38,530 nucleotides of DNA from Rhodocyclaceae bacterium (GCA_013426785.1 JACDZI010000025.1:1-38530), one strand, 5' to 3'. Counted from the stretch's first letter, positions 1 through 9,572 are shown. A program made the numbers and translations. Notes: a model not told the origin generated them from the sequence alone.

Positions 1-30
1 AGCATGACAATGAAATCGTTCACTCCAATC

Positions 31-47
31 AACACTTATTCAGTGTT
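31..47. terminator. weak hairpin downstream of the MFS gene
   Basis: A 6-bp perfect inverted repeat, AACACT-TATTC-AGTGTT, lies about 30 nt beyond the stop codon of the minus-strand MFS gene. It has a 5-nt loop and no convincing U-run, so it is at best a weak terminator. The remainder of positions 1-78 shows no gene. Confidence 0.22.
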
Positions 48-78
48 TCCCTAATCAAGTTTTCTTTTGGTTTCACGT

Positions 79-1284
79 TCAGTGCGAAGAACGTAGTTGA
101 CCAAGGTAAACGACGCCGAGGCTTGTTGCCAGCACGCCACAAGCGATCAGGGTCGGGCGCACACCCAGTGATGCGCTGATCGCGCCGACGGCCAGGCTGC
201 CCAAAGGCGCGATACCGAGAAACGCCGTCGAAAAAATTGCCATGACCCGGCCGCGATAGGCTTCCGCGACGATCATCTGTATCTGCGTATTGGTACCTGC
301 CACGGCCAGTACGACCGAGAAACCCAGCACGGCCAGCATCGGATAGGCCAGCATTGGTGTGGTAATGCTGGCGAAACAGGCCAGGGCCATGCCCCCGGTG
401 AGGTTGGCGCGGGCGATCAGTCGATCCAACCCGTTTGCCTCCTTGCGGCTACCGCGCAGTGCAAGATACAGGGCAGCACCCAGGGAGCCGAAACCGGCGC
501 TGCCAATCAGGAAACCATAGGTTGCCGCACCCCCGGAAAAGAGGTCGCGTGCGAAGACCGGCATCATCGCTGCGTAAGGGGTGACGAAAAAACTGAATCC
601 AGCCACCATGAGCAGCAGAAGGCGAATCTGCGGGTGCTGGAAAGAATACTCGAAGCCGGCGCGCAAGGCGGAAAGCGCTGTCTGCGTCGGCGGCGAGGGG
701 TGCGGGGCGAGTCGGATGGCCGACAGCGCCAACAAGACGCCCAGATAGGACAGGGCGTTCAGGAGGAAGCAGGCTGCTTCCCCCAGGGCTGCGACGATCA
801 GGCCTGCGATGGCCGGGCCGATGAAACGCGAGGCGTTCATCAGGAAGGAATTGAGACCGATCGCATTGGCCAGGTCGGCCTTTTCATGCACCAGTTGGGC
901 GACGAAGGCCTGCCGCGCCGGCAGGTCGACGGCGTTGATGCAACCGAGCATTGCTGCCAGCAACACCAGCCCGACCGGTGTTGCCGCCTCGGTAAGGGTG
1001 AGGGCAAACAGCAGGAGTGCTTGCGCCATCGACAGGGCTTGCGTCAGCATCAGCAGGCGGCGGCGGTCGAGGCGATCGTTCCAGACACCGGCCAGCGTGC
1101 TGAACAGCAGGATCGGAATCTGGCTGGCAAAGCTGACGAGGCCGAGCGTAATGGTGGAATCGGTGAGCCGGTAAGCCAGCCAAGTCATCGCGATCTGTTG
1201 CATCCAGGTGCCGACCAGCGAAATCATCTGGCCAGCGAAAAACAGACGGTAATTGCGCGAGCGGAAGGCAGGAAATGACGGCAC
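79..1284 (-). CDS. MFS transporter, MFS_3/EntS-like exporter
   Basis: A 401-residue, very hydrophobic protein with about 12 predicted membrane segments, so an inner-membrane permease. The start (PAFRSRNYRLFFAGQMIS, then GTWMQQIAMTWLAYRLT) is characteristic of the MFS_3 group, which includes the enterobactin exporter EntS and many drug or metabolite exporters. The A-motif-like cytoplasmic loop after TM2 is visible as GVWNDRLDRRRLL. Length is normal for the family and the frame is intact. The substrate cannot be deduced: the gene stands alone, divergent from the broken response regulator at 1416, with no siderophore or drug genes nearby. A copy of the 24-nt interspersed repeat lies 23 nt upstream of the start codon. 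Family assignment is firm; any specific substrate would be speculation. Confidence 0.9.
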   Translation of the reverse strand: MPSFPAFRSRNYRLFFAGQMISLVGTWMQQIAMTWLAYRLTDSTITLGLVSFASQIPILLFSTLAGVWNDRLDRRRLLMLTQALSMAQALLLFALTLTEAATPVGLVLLAAMLGCINAVDLPARQAFVAQLVHEKADLANAIGLNSFLMNASRFIGPAIAGLIVAALGEAACFLLNALSYLGVLLALSAIRLAPHPSPPTQTALSALRAGFEYSFQHPQIRLLLLMVAGFSFFVTPYAAMMPVFARDLFSGGAATYGFLIGSAGFGSLGAALYLALRGSRKEANGLDRLIARANLTGGMALACFASITTPMLAYPMLAVLGFSVVLAVAGTNTQIQMIVAEAYRGRVMAIFSTAFLGIAPLGSLAVGAISASLGVRPTLIACGVLATSLGVVYLGQLRSSH

Positions 1285-1307
1285 TTGTCGAAGGGAAACC
1301 GAAGCAG

Positions 1308-1331
1308 AAAAGTCGGCGCTGGCAGGACGGC
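1308..1331 (+). repeat. 24-nt interspersed repeat, copy 1
   Basis: Exact match to the window consensus AAAA-GTCGGCGCTGGCRGGACGGC with A at the degenerate position R. It is intergenic, between the divergent MFS gene and the broken response regulator. The rest of 1285-1415 holds no other feature I can name. Confidence 0.9.
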
Positions 1332-1415
1332 GGTATTTTCGCTAATCAAGCAATTCAAGGGGCTACGGCATCGAATCGTCGCTCCTGATCACGGAACCGT
1401 GGCGCCTGGTCGGCA

Positions 1416-2388
1416 ATGAGTACCAGCAACGAAAAGCCGATTGTACTGGTGGTGGATGACATGCCTGAGAGCATGGCGGTTCTTGGCGAGTTGCTGCAGC
1501 CGGATTACCACGTGCGGATTGCCAATTCCGGACAGCGTGCCCTTGATGTCGCCACTAGCGAACCCCATTCCGACCTGATCCTGCTCGATGTGATGATGCC
1601 CGGCATGGAAGGCTACGAGGTACTGACGCATTTGCGTGCCAAACCGGAGGCTTGCGATATCCCGGTCATTTTTGTTACCGCGATCGGCTCCGTAGCCAGA
1701 ACCTCTGGTTCGAATCCGAGGTTGCCCGTCGCATGCGCGAGAACCAGATCGTCCAGGATGTCTCGATGCGGGCGCTGGCCAGTCTGGCGGAGACCCGGGA
1801 TAACGAAACCGGCAACCACATTCGTCGCACTCAGGGTTATGTCGAAGTGTTGGCACTTGCCCTAGTCAATCCCTCCCGCTATGCTGCGTTACGCTCGCAC
1901 GACATCATTGAGGTCATCGTCAAGGCCACACCTTTGCACGATATCGGCAAGGTCTGCTTTACCGACACATCTTGCTCAAGCCGGGGCCGTTCAATCCCGA
2001 CGAATGGGAGATCAAGAAAACCCATGCGCGTCTCGGCGTCGAGGCCATCGAGGAAGCCTTGCAGGGCGAAGAAAACCACGTACCGCTGTCCTTCCTGCAC
2101 ATCGCCATGGACATCGCGCATTCCCATCACGAGAAATGGGATGGCAGCGGCTACCTGGATGGCATCGGTGGCGAGGTCATTCCCTTGCCGGCGCGGCTGA
2201 TGGCGGTAGCGGATGTCTTCGATGCATTGATCTCGAAGCACGTCTACAAGCCGGCCATGTTGATCGATGAAGCAGCCAAGATCATAATGTCCGGGCAGGG
2301 CAGTCATTTCGATCCCGAGATCGTCGCTGCTTTCCAGACTCACCTCGATGGGTTCTGGCAGATCGCCGCGCGCTATGGTGACGACTGA
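1416..2388 (+). pseudogene. REC/HD-GYP response regulator, internally deleted and frameshifted
   Basis: Reads as a two-domain response regulator in which REC would control a c-di-GMP phosphodiesterase (HD-GYP), but it is broken into three frames. Frame A (1416 to about 1685) has a REC start with VLVVDDMPES and the phosphoacceptor stretch LILLDVMMPGMEGYEV, ending at VIFVTA. Frame B (from about 1695) resumes with LWFESEVARRMRENQIVQ, then ETRDNETGNHIRRTQ and HDIGKV. Frame C (about 1965 to 2388) continues LLKPGPFNPDEWEIKKTHA, then HSHHEKWDGSGYLDG (the HHExxDGxGYP signature) and VFDALIS. Between A and B about 40 codons of the REC domain, including the conserved Lys region, are missing. Between B and C a single base appears lost (GACACATC where GACCACATC would restore HDIGKV...PDHILLKPG). 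It lies just upstream of gltX. A sequencing error could explain the 1-nt lesion but not the deletion. Confidence 0.85.
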
Positions 2389-2425
2389 GCCCGTGCCGCA
2401 GTGATTGCCGGCTGGCATGGGTAGG

Positions 2426-2431
2426 TAGAAT
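2426..2431 (+). promoter_or_regulatory. possible -10 box of gltX
   Basis: TAGAAT lies 28 nt upstream of the chosen gltX ATG (2460), with a TTGCCG hexamer about 15 nt further upstream. The spacer is short, so this is only a candidate. Confidence 0.25.
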
Positions 2432-2459
2432 GCTCGCCTTACTCATAATCGAGCCTGTC

Positions 2460-3866
2460 ATGTCTTCATCGCTTCCCGTAGTCAGAACCCGATTTGCCCC
2501 CAGCCCGACCGGTTATTTGCATATCGGCGGCGCACGCACGGCGCTATTCGCCTGGGCCTATGCCCGCCGCCATGGTGGCCAGTTCATCCTGCGCATCGAG
2601 GACACCGATGTAGCCCGCTCGACACCCGAGGCGGTGCAGGGGATCCTCGACGGCATGCAGTGGCTGGGCCTGGCGCACGACGAAGGCCCCTTCTACCAGA
2701 TGCAGCGCATGGAACGCTACAAGGAAGTCATCCAGCAGATGCTCGCGGCCGGCACGGCCTACCAGTGCTACATGGCGAAGGAAGAACTCGATGACCTGCG
2801 CGCCGCGCAGGAAGCCCGCAAGGAAAAGCCCCGCTATGACGGCCGCTGGCGGCCTGAGCCAGGAAAAACCCTGCCGCCGATCCCGCCGGGGCACAACCCC
2901 GTGGTGCGCTTCAGGAATCCGACTACCGGCGTGGTGGCCTGGGACGACCAGGTCAAGGGCCGCATCGAGATTGCCAATGCCGAACTCGACGATTTCATCA
3001 TCGCACGTGCCGATGGCACGCCGACCTACAACTTCTGTGTGGTGGTGGATGACCGGGACATGGGCATTACCCACGTGATTCGCGGCGACGACCACGTGAA
3101 CAACACCCCGCGCCAGATCAACCTGCTACAGGCGCTGGGCGCGCCGGTGCCACGCTACGGCCACCTGTCGATGATCCTCGGCGACGACGGCACCAAGCTG
3201 TCCAAGCGCCACGGCGCGGTATCGGTGATGCAATACGACGAGAACGGTTATCTGCCCGAGGCCGTGCTCAACTATCTGGGGCGACTCGGCTGGTCGCACG
3301 GCAACGAGGAAGTGTTTTTGATGGCGCAGTTCGTCGAGTGGTTCGACCTCGACCACATCACCAGTTCGGCCGCTCAGTTCAATACCGAGAAACTCAACTG
3401 GCTCAACGCCCACTATCTCAAGCTGGCCGACGACGCGCGGCTCGGTGCGGAGATCCGGCGCCGCTTGTCACGCGAGGGCGTCACGGCAACCGACTGTCCC
3501 GATGCGGCCGCCATCGCCGCACTCTACAAGGACCGGGTGCAGAACTTGAACGAACTGGCCGATTGTGCCCATCCCTTCTATATTGCCCCGCATGCATCGG
3601 CAGAACTGGTGGCCCAGCATCTGACGGATGCCGCGCAAGCCGCATTGGCCGATCTCAGGAGCCGTCTCGCCAGAGCCGACTTTTTGCCCGAGGTGCTGGG
3701 CAAGGCACTCAAGGAAACCCTCGTCGCCACCGGACTGAAAATGCCGCAAGTGGCGATTCCGTTGCGCGTCGCCTTGCTCGGCCAGCCGCAAAGTCCTGCC
3801 ATCGACCGGGTGCTGGCAGTACTGGGACGCGACCGTACCTTAGAACGGCTCGACCGCCTACCTTGA
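2460..3866 (+). CDS. gltX: glutamate--tRNA ligase
   Basis: Class I aminoacyl-tRNA synthetase that charges tRNA-Glu with glutamate in the cytoplasm. The N-terminus [20 protein letters not shown] carries the HIGH-type motif (HIGG), and [11 protein letters not shown] is the KMSKS-type loop. Between them are typical GluRS elements such as LRIEDTD, GPFYQM and [16 protein letters not shown]. The helical anticodon-binding C-terminus ends [23 protein letters not shown] chose ATG 2460 (468 aa), which gives the usual [16 protein letters not shown] start. An in-frame ATG at 2430 would add ten unconserved residues. The stop codon overlaps the TTG start of the next gene by 4 nt, implying translational coupling. 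The frame is full length and intact. Confidence 0.97.
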   Translation: MSSSLPVVRTRFAPSPTGYLHIGGARTALFAWAYARRHGGQFILRIEDTDVARSTPEAVQGILDGMQWLGLAHDEGPFYQMQRMERYKEVIQQMLAAGTAYQCYMAKEELDDLRAAQEARKEKPRYDGRWRPEPGKTLPPIPPGHNPVVRFRNPTTGVVAWDDQVKGRIEIANAELDDFIIARADGTPTYNFCVVVDDRDMGITHVIRGDDHVNNTPRQINLLQALGAPVPRYGHLSMILGDDGTKLSKRHGAVSVMQYDENGYLPEAVLNYLGRLGWSHGNEEVFLMAQFVEWFDLDHITSSAAQFNTEKLNWLNAHYLKLADDARLGAEIRRRLSREGVTATDCPDAAAIAALYKDRVQNLNELADCAHPFYIAPHASAELVAQHLTDAAQAALADLRSRLARADFLPEVLGKALKETLVATGLKMPQVAIPLRVALLGQPQSPAIDRVLAVLGRDRTLERLDRLP

Positions 3867-4969
3867 ATCCCCGCGCCGCATTGCCGGTCCTGGCCTTGCT
3901 GGCCTGGGGCGGCTTTGCGGCGCCCGCCTCAGCCGAACGGTCGCGGCTGGTCGCGCCAGCCGAAATTGGCGCGGTCTATTCCGAAGCTGAATTGCAAGCA
4001 CGCATGGCCTTCGTGCCGGCCATGATCTGCCCGCCGGAAGATTGCGACGGGGCAAAGGCATTCCGCGAGCGTGTCAGCCTGCTGGGGCAGCGCCTTTTGC
4101 CCAGTGCAGTCCATTTAGCCGAGGAACAGGGTATCGAGATTCCTCTTATCGCGGTGACGGTTCCCGGCAAGGACGATCTCGGTACCCTGTCGAGCGCAGC
4201 CGGCAACGTCATCGTGTTCGACGGCATGCGGGCGCTGGCCTTGTCTGACACGGCACTTGCCTTCGTGATCGCCCGTGAAATGGGCCACATCATCGCCAAG
4301 CATCATGAGGAGAACGCGGGGACCGGGCTGGCCGTCTCGGCTGCGGTGGCGATCCTGTTTCCGGTGGTGGGTCTGATGCAGGGGGTCGAATTGGCCTATA
4401 CCGCTGCTACGACCGTTGCCTCTACCGCTACCTCCTTTGCCGGTTCCCGCATCGTGCGCAACTTCTATGCGGATGACCAGAGGCGTGAGGCAGACGGCTA
4501 TGCAATGCAGATTCTGGCCCAGACAGGCTGGTCTCCGCGCGAGGTCGCGCACGCCTTGCACGATGCCGAGGCGCGACTGGCGGGGGACGGCTGGCTCGCC
4601 GACTTGCGCATGTCGAAACAGTGGCTGGACGCCATCGTGACGGGACCACATCTCGATGCACCGGCACCTGCGGCGGCATTACCCGTCAATACGCCGGCTG
4701 CCACCTTGCTGCACCATCACTTTGGTCCGGGCTACGATGCCGAGACCCTGTGGGTCGTCGGGCTATTGCAAGGTGTCGAGGGTATCCAGCGCATCTGTAG
4801 CGGAGCTTCGCCGGTCGTGATGCGGGGGCCGGATGTCAAGTCTTCCACCAGTAAAACGGTCAAGCAGGGGCGGAACAATAAAGTTGTCAAAGGCAAGCCG
4901 ACGAAAGCCAAGAAAGCCGCGAAGCCAGGAGCAAAGCGCGCGGCCAAACCGCGCGGCAAGCCACGCTGA
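3863..4969 (+). CDS. exported M48-family metallopeptidase-like protein with RExxH and a basic tail
   Basis: I place the start at TTG 3863, overlapping the gltX stop (TTGA). It gives a clean signal peptide, [13 protein letters not shown]...APASA followed by ERS, so the protein (368 aa) is probably exported. The open frame continues upstream into gltX, but that part is a shadow. The body resembles M48 (Oma1/HtpX/BepA-type) zinc peptidases: [17 protein letters not shown] at the metal site, a hydrophobic stretch after it, and [17 protein letters not shown], supplying the third-ligand Glu. The first His of HExxH is replaced by Arg (codon CGT at 4274-4276, residue about 138), so a normal zinc site is not expected. 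The last 42 residues hold 12 Lys and 4 Arg, no acidic residues, and [18 protein letters not shown]. Active peptidase, pseudo-enzyme or sequence error cannot be separated here. Confidence 0.82.
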   Translation: MNPRAALPVLALLAWGGFAAPASAERSRLVAPAEIGAVYSEAELQARMAFVPAMICPPEDCDGAKAFRERVSLLGQRLLPSAVHLAEEQGIEIPLIAVTVPGKDDLGTLSSAAGNVIVFDGMRALALSDTALAFVIAREMGHIIAKHHEENAGTGLAVSAAVAILFPVVGLMQGVELAYTAATTVASTATSFAGSRIVRNFYADDQRREADGYAMQILAQTGWSPREVAHALHDAEARLAGDGWLADLRMSKQWLDAIVTGPHLDAPAPAAALPVNTPAATLLHHHFGPGYDAETLWVVGLLQGVEGIQRICSGASPVVMRGPDVKSSTSKTVKQGRNNKVVKGKPTKAKKAAKPGAKRAAKPRGKPR

Positions 4970-4982
4970 TCCACCGCCTTTT

Positions 4983-6884
4983 CTACAAAGTCCCCTTCCA
5001 CGCAAACCGTCCCGGATCGACGGCGGCGGCCAGTTCGTTCCCGACCGGCAGCGGGTCGCCGAGGATCTGGCTGGCGAGCAGTTCTGCCATCAGTGGCGCC
5101 CAGACGAAACCGCGCGCGCCATAGCCGCTGGCGACGAACAATCCCGGCCAGCGCGGCCATTCGACATGGGCGGGTGGGCGCGGCTCGCAGTGCGGCAGCG
5201 GCAGTGCGCCGACCATCGGCAGTTTATCTGGCGAGACCGGGCGCAGGCCAACACGGCCTGTCAGGGCAGCGGGGTCGAAGTGGCCCGCGGCATCCGGCAG
5301 CAGCGCGGCGAGGCGCCCAAGGTTCGACTCATGGTCGGCGGCATGAGCACCAAGGTCTTGGCTGCGCTGGAAGGTCGCCCCGAGGCCGGCGAGTCCATCG
5401 TGGGGCGGTGCGAGATAACCCTCGCGGCACACCACGCTGCGCGGCCAAATTGCGAGTTGCCCTGCGGGCAGGTGGCTGACCTGGCCGCGGAAGCAGCGCA
5501 GCGGCAGGTGGGCGGATTGGGACAGCTCACGCAGGCCGTGCGCATGAGCGAGGACGACGGTATCGCCGTTCCACAGGCACTGGCCAGCGGTCCCGAGGAT
5601 GTTCCAACCACCGTCCGTCGGTTCCAGTGCAGAAATCCTGGTCCCCAGCCGGCATTCGATGCGTTCGCCGCCCGCTGCTTGCAGTGCTGTGGCCAGTGAC
5701 ACCGGCGAGATCCAGCCGGCCTGTGGAAACCACCAGCCATCGCCCGATACGCGCGTACCGACGATGCTTTCCGCAGCGGCGGTATCGATGAACTGCGCGA
5801 AGTCGCCGGGCAATTGCTGGTCGCGCACGATGGCGGCCTGCTTGCGGGCATGCTCGGCATCGCGGGCGATCTGAAACACCCCGCAGGGCTGCCAAGTGAC
5901 GCCATGTCCAGCTTCTGCCAGTTCGCGCAGACGGCGCAGCGCGTAGAAAAACGCTTCCTGGTTCAGGCGTGACAGCCGCGTCGGGTCGACGGCGAGTACC
6001 GGCAGCAGGATGGCCTGGCGGTTGCCGGAGGTTTCGGCGGCGATCGTGTCGTGTCGTTCGAAGAGTGTCACCGCGCAGCCCCGTGCGGCCAGCCGTTCGG
6101 CGCAGGCAATGCCGGCGATGCCGCCGCCGATGACGGCGATGCACTCGGGCGATGGCGCCAAGTCGGCAATGTGGGGGTTGCCGGGATGCGTGGCCACCAA
6201 CATTTCGCGCTTGAAGCCATAGCCCGACTGCCGATCAACGGAAAAGTCGGCGCTGGCGAGACGGCGGCGCACATCGCCGGCGATGGTCCAGGTGGAGAGC
6301 GTGGCACCCGGAGCGGCCAGCCAGGCGAGGTCGTTGATCAGTTCCTGAGACCACATCTCTGGATTCTTCGCCGGGGCGAAGCCGTCGAGGTAGAAGGCGT
6401 CGAAGCGGCCACCGATGCTGGGGACGGCGGTGCGTGCGTCGCCGAAAATCAGCGTTAGCGTAACCTTGCCATTCTCGAAATGCAGGCGATGAAAGCCGGC
6501 GACAAGGCTCGGCCAGAAGGCCCGTAGTTGCGCGGCGAGATCGGCAACTTCCGGCAATTGCAAGTGAAGTCGCTCGAGGTCTTCAACCCGGAACGGATGT
6601 TTCTCGACCGAAAAGAAGTGCAACTGGCGTGGCCGCTGCGGGTCGCTACGCCAGGCCTGCCAAGTGGTGAGGAAGTTGCCGCCGAGGCCGAAGCCGGTTT
6701 CGAGGATGGTGAAGCGCCTACGCCCGTGCCAGCGCGCCTGGGCTCCGAGCAGGCGGTTGCCGCCAAGAAAGACATGGCGCGAGTGCGCCAGCGGGTCGCC
6801 GACGCCGTGATAGATGTCGTCATAGGCGGCGGAGTAGGGATTGCCTGCACCGGCGAACGCGAGTTCGGCCGGAAGCAGTGGCAC
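4983..6884 (-). CDS. mnmC: bifunctional tRNA mnm5s2U34 biosynthesis protein MnmC
   Basis: Completes the wobble uridine modification (c)mnm5s2U34 of tRNAs for Lys, Glu and Gln. Residues 1 to about 240 form the SAM-dependent methyltransferase: LETGFGLGGNFLTTW is the SAM-binding motif, followed by FDAFYLDGFAPAKNPEMW and FKREML. Residues from about 250 form the FAD-dependent oxidase that removes the carboxymethyl group, opening with IAVIGGGIAGIACAERLA. It ends with RVGLRPVSPDKLPMVGALP and VASGYGARGFVWAPLMAELL. At 633 residues the length is normal. The start is GTG (6882-6884), 11 nt after the lysS stop, so it is the last gene of prfB-lysS-mnmC. Codons near residue 210 coincide with a copy of the 24-nt repeat, read as RRLASADF where relatives usually have an AGF-type stretch. 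Confidence 0.95.
   Translation of the reverse strand: MPLLPAELAFAGAGNPYSAAYDDIYHGVGDPLAHSRHVFLGGNRLLGAQARWHGRRRFTILETGFGLGGNFLTTWQAWRSDPQRPRQLHFFSVEKHPFRVEDLERLHLQLPEVADLAAQLRAFWPSLVAGFHRLHFENGKVTLTLIFGDARTAVPSIGGRFDAFYLDGFAPAKNPEMWSQELINDLAWLAAPGATLSTWTIAGDVRRRLASADFSVDRQSGYGFKREMLVATHPGNPHIADLAPSPECIAVIGGGIAGIACAERLAARGCAVTLFERHDTIAAETSGNRQAILLPVLAVDPTRLSRLNQEAFFYALRRLRELAEAGHGVTWQPCGVFQIARDAEHARKQAAIVRDQQLPGDFAQFIDTAAAESIVGTRVSGDGWWFPQAGWISPVSLATALQAAGGERIECRLGTRISALEPTDGGWNILGTAGQCLWNGDTVVLAHAHGLRELSQSAHLPLRCFRGQVSHLPAGQLAIWPRSVVCREGYLAPPHDGLAGLGATFQRSQDLGAHAADHESNLGRLAALLPDAAGHFDPAALTGRVGLRPVSPDKLPMVGALPLPHCEPRPPAHVEWPRWPGLFVASGYGARGFVWAPLMAELLASQILGDPLPVGNELAAAVDPGRFAWKGTL
6242..6265 (+). 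repeat. 24-nt interspersed repeat, copy 2 (inside mnmC, one mismatch)
   Basis: Differs from the consensus at one position (GGCGAGACGG for GGCRGGACGG). It lies antisense within the methyltransferase domain of mnmC and is read there as part of RRLASADFS without disturbing the frame. With one mismatch inside a conserved gene, chance similarity is less easily excluded than for the exact copies. Confidence 0.6.
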
Positions 6885-6895
6885 CTCGGGTGGCC

Positions 6896-8401
6896 TTACT
6901 CTGGACGCATCTGCGGGAACAGGATCACGTCGCGGATCGAGGGCGAGTTGGTCAGCAGCATCACCAGCCGGTCGATGCCGATGCCGCAGCCGCCGGTGGG
7001 GGGCAGGCCATATTCGAGGGCGCGGATGTAGTCGGCGTCATAGAACATCGCCTCCTCGTCGCCGGCATCCTTGGCTTTCGCCTGATCGAGGAAGCGCGTG
7101 GCTTGGTCCTCGGGGTCGTTCAACTCCGAGAAGCCATTGGCGATCTCGCGGCCGACGATGAACAGCTCGAAGCGTTCCGTAACATCTGAGTTCTTGTCCG
7201 AACGACGCGCCAGCGGCGAGACTTCGGTCGGATAGTCGATGATGAAGGTGGGATCCCACAACTCGGCTTCGGTGGTCTCTTCGAACAACTGCATTTGCAG
7301 CGTGCCGAGGCCGGCGGTGGGCAACACGTCCACCTTGAGGTCGGAGAGCTTCTGACGCAGCCAGCCGGCGTCGTTGAGCATCGTGACGCTATAGCCTGGA
7401 TGGTGAGTGTGGATCGCCTCGACCGTGGTCATGCGGCGGAAGGGCTTGGAGAGGTCGAGAGTGCGGCCCTGATAGTCGAAGGTTTCGGCGCCGAGGGCAT
7501 CGCGCGCGGCATGGCGAATCAGTCCTTCGGTGAAGTCCATGAGCGTCTGGTAATCCGCGTAGGCCTCGTAAAACTCCATCATGGTGAATTCAGGGTTGTG
7601 GCGTGGCGAGAGGCCTTCGTTGCGGAAATTGCGGTTGATCTCGAACACTTTCTCGAAGCCGCCGACGACCAGGCGCTTCAGGTACAACTCAGGCGCAATG
7701 CGCAGGAACAACTGCATGTCGAGCGCGTTGTGGTGGGTGGTGAACGGCTTGGCCGAGGCGCCGCCGGGGATCGGGTGCATCATCGGCGTTTCGACTTCGA
7801 GGAAGCCGTGGTGGGTCATGTGGTTGCGGATCGAGGCGATCATGCGGCTGCGGGCAACGAAGGTGAAGCGCGTTTCCTCGTTGGTGGCCAGATCGAGATA
7901 GCGCTGGCGGTATTTCTGTTCGACATCGGTGAGGCCGTGAAACTTTTCCGGCAGCGGCCGCAGGCATTTGGCCAGCAGGCGAATCTCGCCGCAGGCGACG
8001 GTCAACTCACCCGTTCGGGTCTTCATCAGGGTACCGACCGCACCGACGATGTCGCCGAGGTCCCACTTTTTGAAGTCTTCATAAATCGCTTCACCGATGG
8101 CATCGCGGGTGACATAGCACTGGATGCGGCCGGAAAGGTCCTGGGTGGTGATGAAGCTGGCCTTCCCCATCACGCGCTTGAGCATGATGCGACCGGCGAC
8201 CTTGACGGCGATCGGCGTGGCTTCGAGTTCTTCCTTGGTTTTTTCTCCATACAGTTCGTCGAGGCGTGCGGCCAGATTTTCGCGACGGAAGTCGTTGGGG
8301 TAGGCACGGCCGCTGGCGCGCCATTGGGCGAGTTTCTCGCGCCGCTCGGCGATGATGTGGTTCTCGTCCTGTTGCGGTGCGGCGGGGGTGTTGTCGCTCA
8401 T
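6896..8401 (-). CDS. lysS: lysine--tRNA ligase (class II)
   Basis: Class II lysyl-tRNA synthetase, 501 residues, full length. The N-terminal OB-fold anticodon-binding domain contains [18 protein letters not shown]. The catalytic core shows [20 protein letters not shown] (start of motif 1 region), [20 protein letters not shown] (motif 2), and [19 protein letters not shown] with VILFPQMRP at the C-terminus (motif 3). It starts 13 nt after the prfB stop, the classic prfB-lysS pairing of proteobacteria, and mnmC follows. Only a weak AAAGAAAG Shine-Dalgarno element precedes the ATG, so its translation may depend partly on prfB. Confidence 0.97.
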   Translation of the reverse strand: MSDNTPAAPQQDENHIIAERREKLAQWRASGRAYPNDFRRENLAARLDELYGEKTKEELEATPIAVKVAGRIMLKRVMGKASFITTQDLSGRIQCYVTRDAIGEAIYEDFKKWDLGDIVGAVGTLMKTRTGELTVACGEIRLLAKCLRPLPEKFHGLTDVEQKYRQRYLDLATNEETRFTFVARSRMIASIRNHMTHHGFLEVETPMMHPIPGGASAKPFTTHHNALDMQLFLRIAPELYLKRLVVGGFEKVFEINRNFRNEGLSPRHNPEFTMMEFYEAYADYQTLMDFTEGLIRHAARDALGAETFDYQGRTLDLSKPFRRMTTVEAIHTHHPGYSVTMLNDAGWLRQKLSDLKVDVLPTAGLGTLQMQLFEETTEAELWDPTFIIDYPTEVSPLARRSDKNSDVTERFELFIVGREIANGFSELNDPEDQATRFLDQAKAKDAGDEEAMFYDADYIRALEYGLPPTGGCGIGIDRLVMLLTNSPSIRDVILFPQMRPE

Positions 8402-8414
8402 GGCAATGCTTTCT

Positions 8415-9519
8415 TTAAACGCCCTGTTTCAGGCTGGCTTCGATGAAGGCATCGAGGTCGCCGTCGAGCACCTTCTGCGTCGCGGAAATCTCGACGTTGG
8501 TGCGCAGGTCCTTGATGCGCGAGTTGTCGAGTACGTAGCTGCGAATCTGGTGGCCCCAGCCCACGTCGGTCTTGCCGGCTTCCAGCTTGTCGGCCTCGGC
8601 CTGGCGTTTGCGCAGTTCGAGTTCATAGAGGCGCGACTTCAGCATCGCCATCGCCTCGGCGCGGTTGCGGTGTTGCGAGCGGTCGTTCTGGCATTGCACG
8701 ACGATGCCGGTCGGCGCGTGGGTGATGCGGATCGCCGAATCGGTCTTGTTGATGTGCTGGCCGCCGGCGCCGGAGGCGCGGAAGGTGTCGATGCGCAGGT
8801 CGGCCGGGTTGATCTCGACCTCGATGCTGTCGTCGATTTCGGGGTAGACGTAGAGACTGGCAAAGCTGGTGTGGCGACCGCCCGAGGAGTCGAACGGCGA
8901 CTTGCGGACGAGGCGGTGTACGCCGGTCTCGGTGCGCAGGAAGCCATAGGCGTAGTCACCTTCGACTTTCAGCGAGGCGCTGCGGATGCCGGCCACGTCG
9001 CCGTCGGTCTGTTCGAGGATCTCGGTCTTGAAGCCCTTTTTCTCGCAATACTTGAGGTACTGGCGCAACAGCATGCTGGCCCAGTCGCAGGCCTCGGTGC
9101 CGCCGGCGCCAGCCTGGATGTCGATGAAGCAGTTGTTTGGGTCGGCCGGGTTGGCAAACATGCGGCGGAATTCGAGGTCGGCGACCTTGGCCTCGACGCC
9201 GGCCAGGTCGCTTTCCACCGCGACCAGCGTATCTTCGTCGTCCTCTTCTTTCGCCATGTCGAACAGGTCGCGGGCGTCAATGAGCCTGTTCTTCACGCCT
9301 TCCAGCGTGAGGACGACGGCTTCGAGTGATTTTTTTTCCTTGCCTAGGGCCTGGGCACGCTCGGCATCGTTCCAGATGCCGGGATCTTCCATCAGCTGAT
9401 TGATTTCAGAGAGCTTCTCCGACTTCGTAGCAAAGTCAAAGATACCTCCGCAGTTGATCGCTGCGGCCTTCCAGGTCGGCGATGTGATGGGCGATGGCGT
9501 TGATGCGTTCGGCTTCCAT
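8415..9519 (-). CDS. prfB: peptide chain release factor 2, with programmed +1 frameshift
   Basis: RF2 terminates translation at UGA and UAA. The gene is in two frames by design. The first part starts at ATG 9519 and encodes 27 residues ([18 protein letters not shown], then RSDQLRRYL) up to an in-frame TGA at 9438-9436. A +1 shift resumes at GAC (9437) and continues [19 protein letters not shown] to the end at 8415. The stop-recognition tripeptide SPF is present in [19 protein letters not shown]. The peptidyl-hydrolysis GGQ motif is in [20 protein letters not shown]. The product is close to the usual RF2 length. A start at 9392, taken from the single open frame, would lose the conserved N-terminus. 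It is the first gene of prfB-lysS-mnmC. Confidence 0.97.
9435..9449 (-). promoter_or_regulatory. RF2 programmed frameshift site
   Basis: On the minus strand the site reads GGAGG-TAT-CTT-TGA-C: an internal Shine-Dalgarno-like GGAGG (9449-9445), the slippery CTT, and a UGA stop followed by C. This is the known autoregulatory prfB signal. When RF2 is scarce, termination at UGA is slow and ribosomes slip +1 to make RF2. Spacing and sequence match the canonical E. coli-type site. Confidence 0.95.
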
Positions 9520-9547
9520 GACGGTCTTTCTTTGCGGAAAGGTGCGG

Positions 9548-9553
9548 ATTATA
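9548..9553 (-). promoter_or_regulatory. candidate -10 box of prfB-lysS-mnmC
   Basis: A perfect TATAAT followed by CCG lies 28 nt upstream of the prfB ATG, in the 53-nt gap after frdD. A CTGATT hexamer 17 nt upstream is a poor -35. It belongs to a set of TATAATC boxes at similar distances from starts in this window. Confidence 0.45.
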
Positions 9554-9572
9554 CGGCGCGCCGCCGGGCGAA

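Noticed and set aside
3338-3862. A long open frame extending the M48-like gene upstream through gltX
   Set aside because: It is out of frame with the clear gltX protein. The signal peptide starts at TTG 3863, so the extension is a shadow.
7295-8446. Long plus-strand open frame opposite lysS (383 codons)
   Set aside because: Antisense of a fully conserved lysS; composition is typical of GC-rich shadow frames and no family is recognisable. The same applies to the long antisense frames over prfB, frdA, prfC and the PAS-GGDEF-EAL gene.
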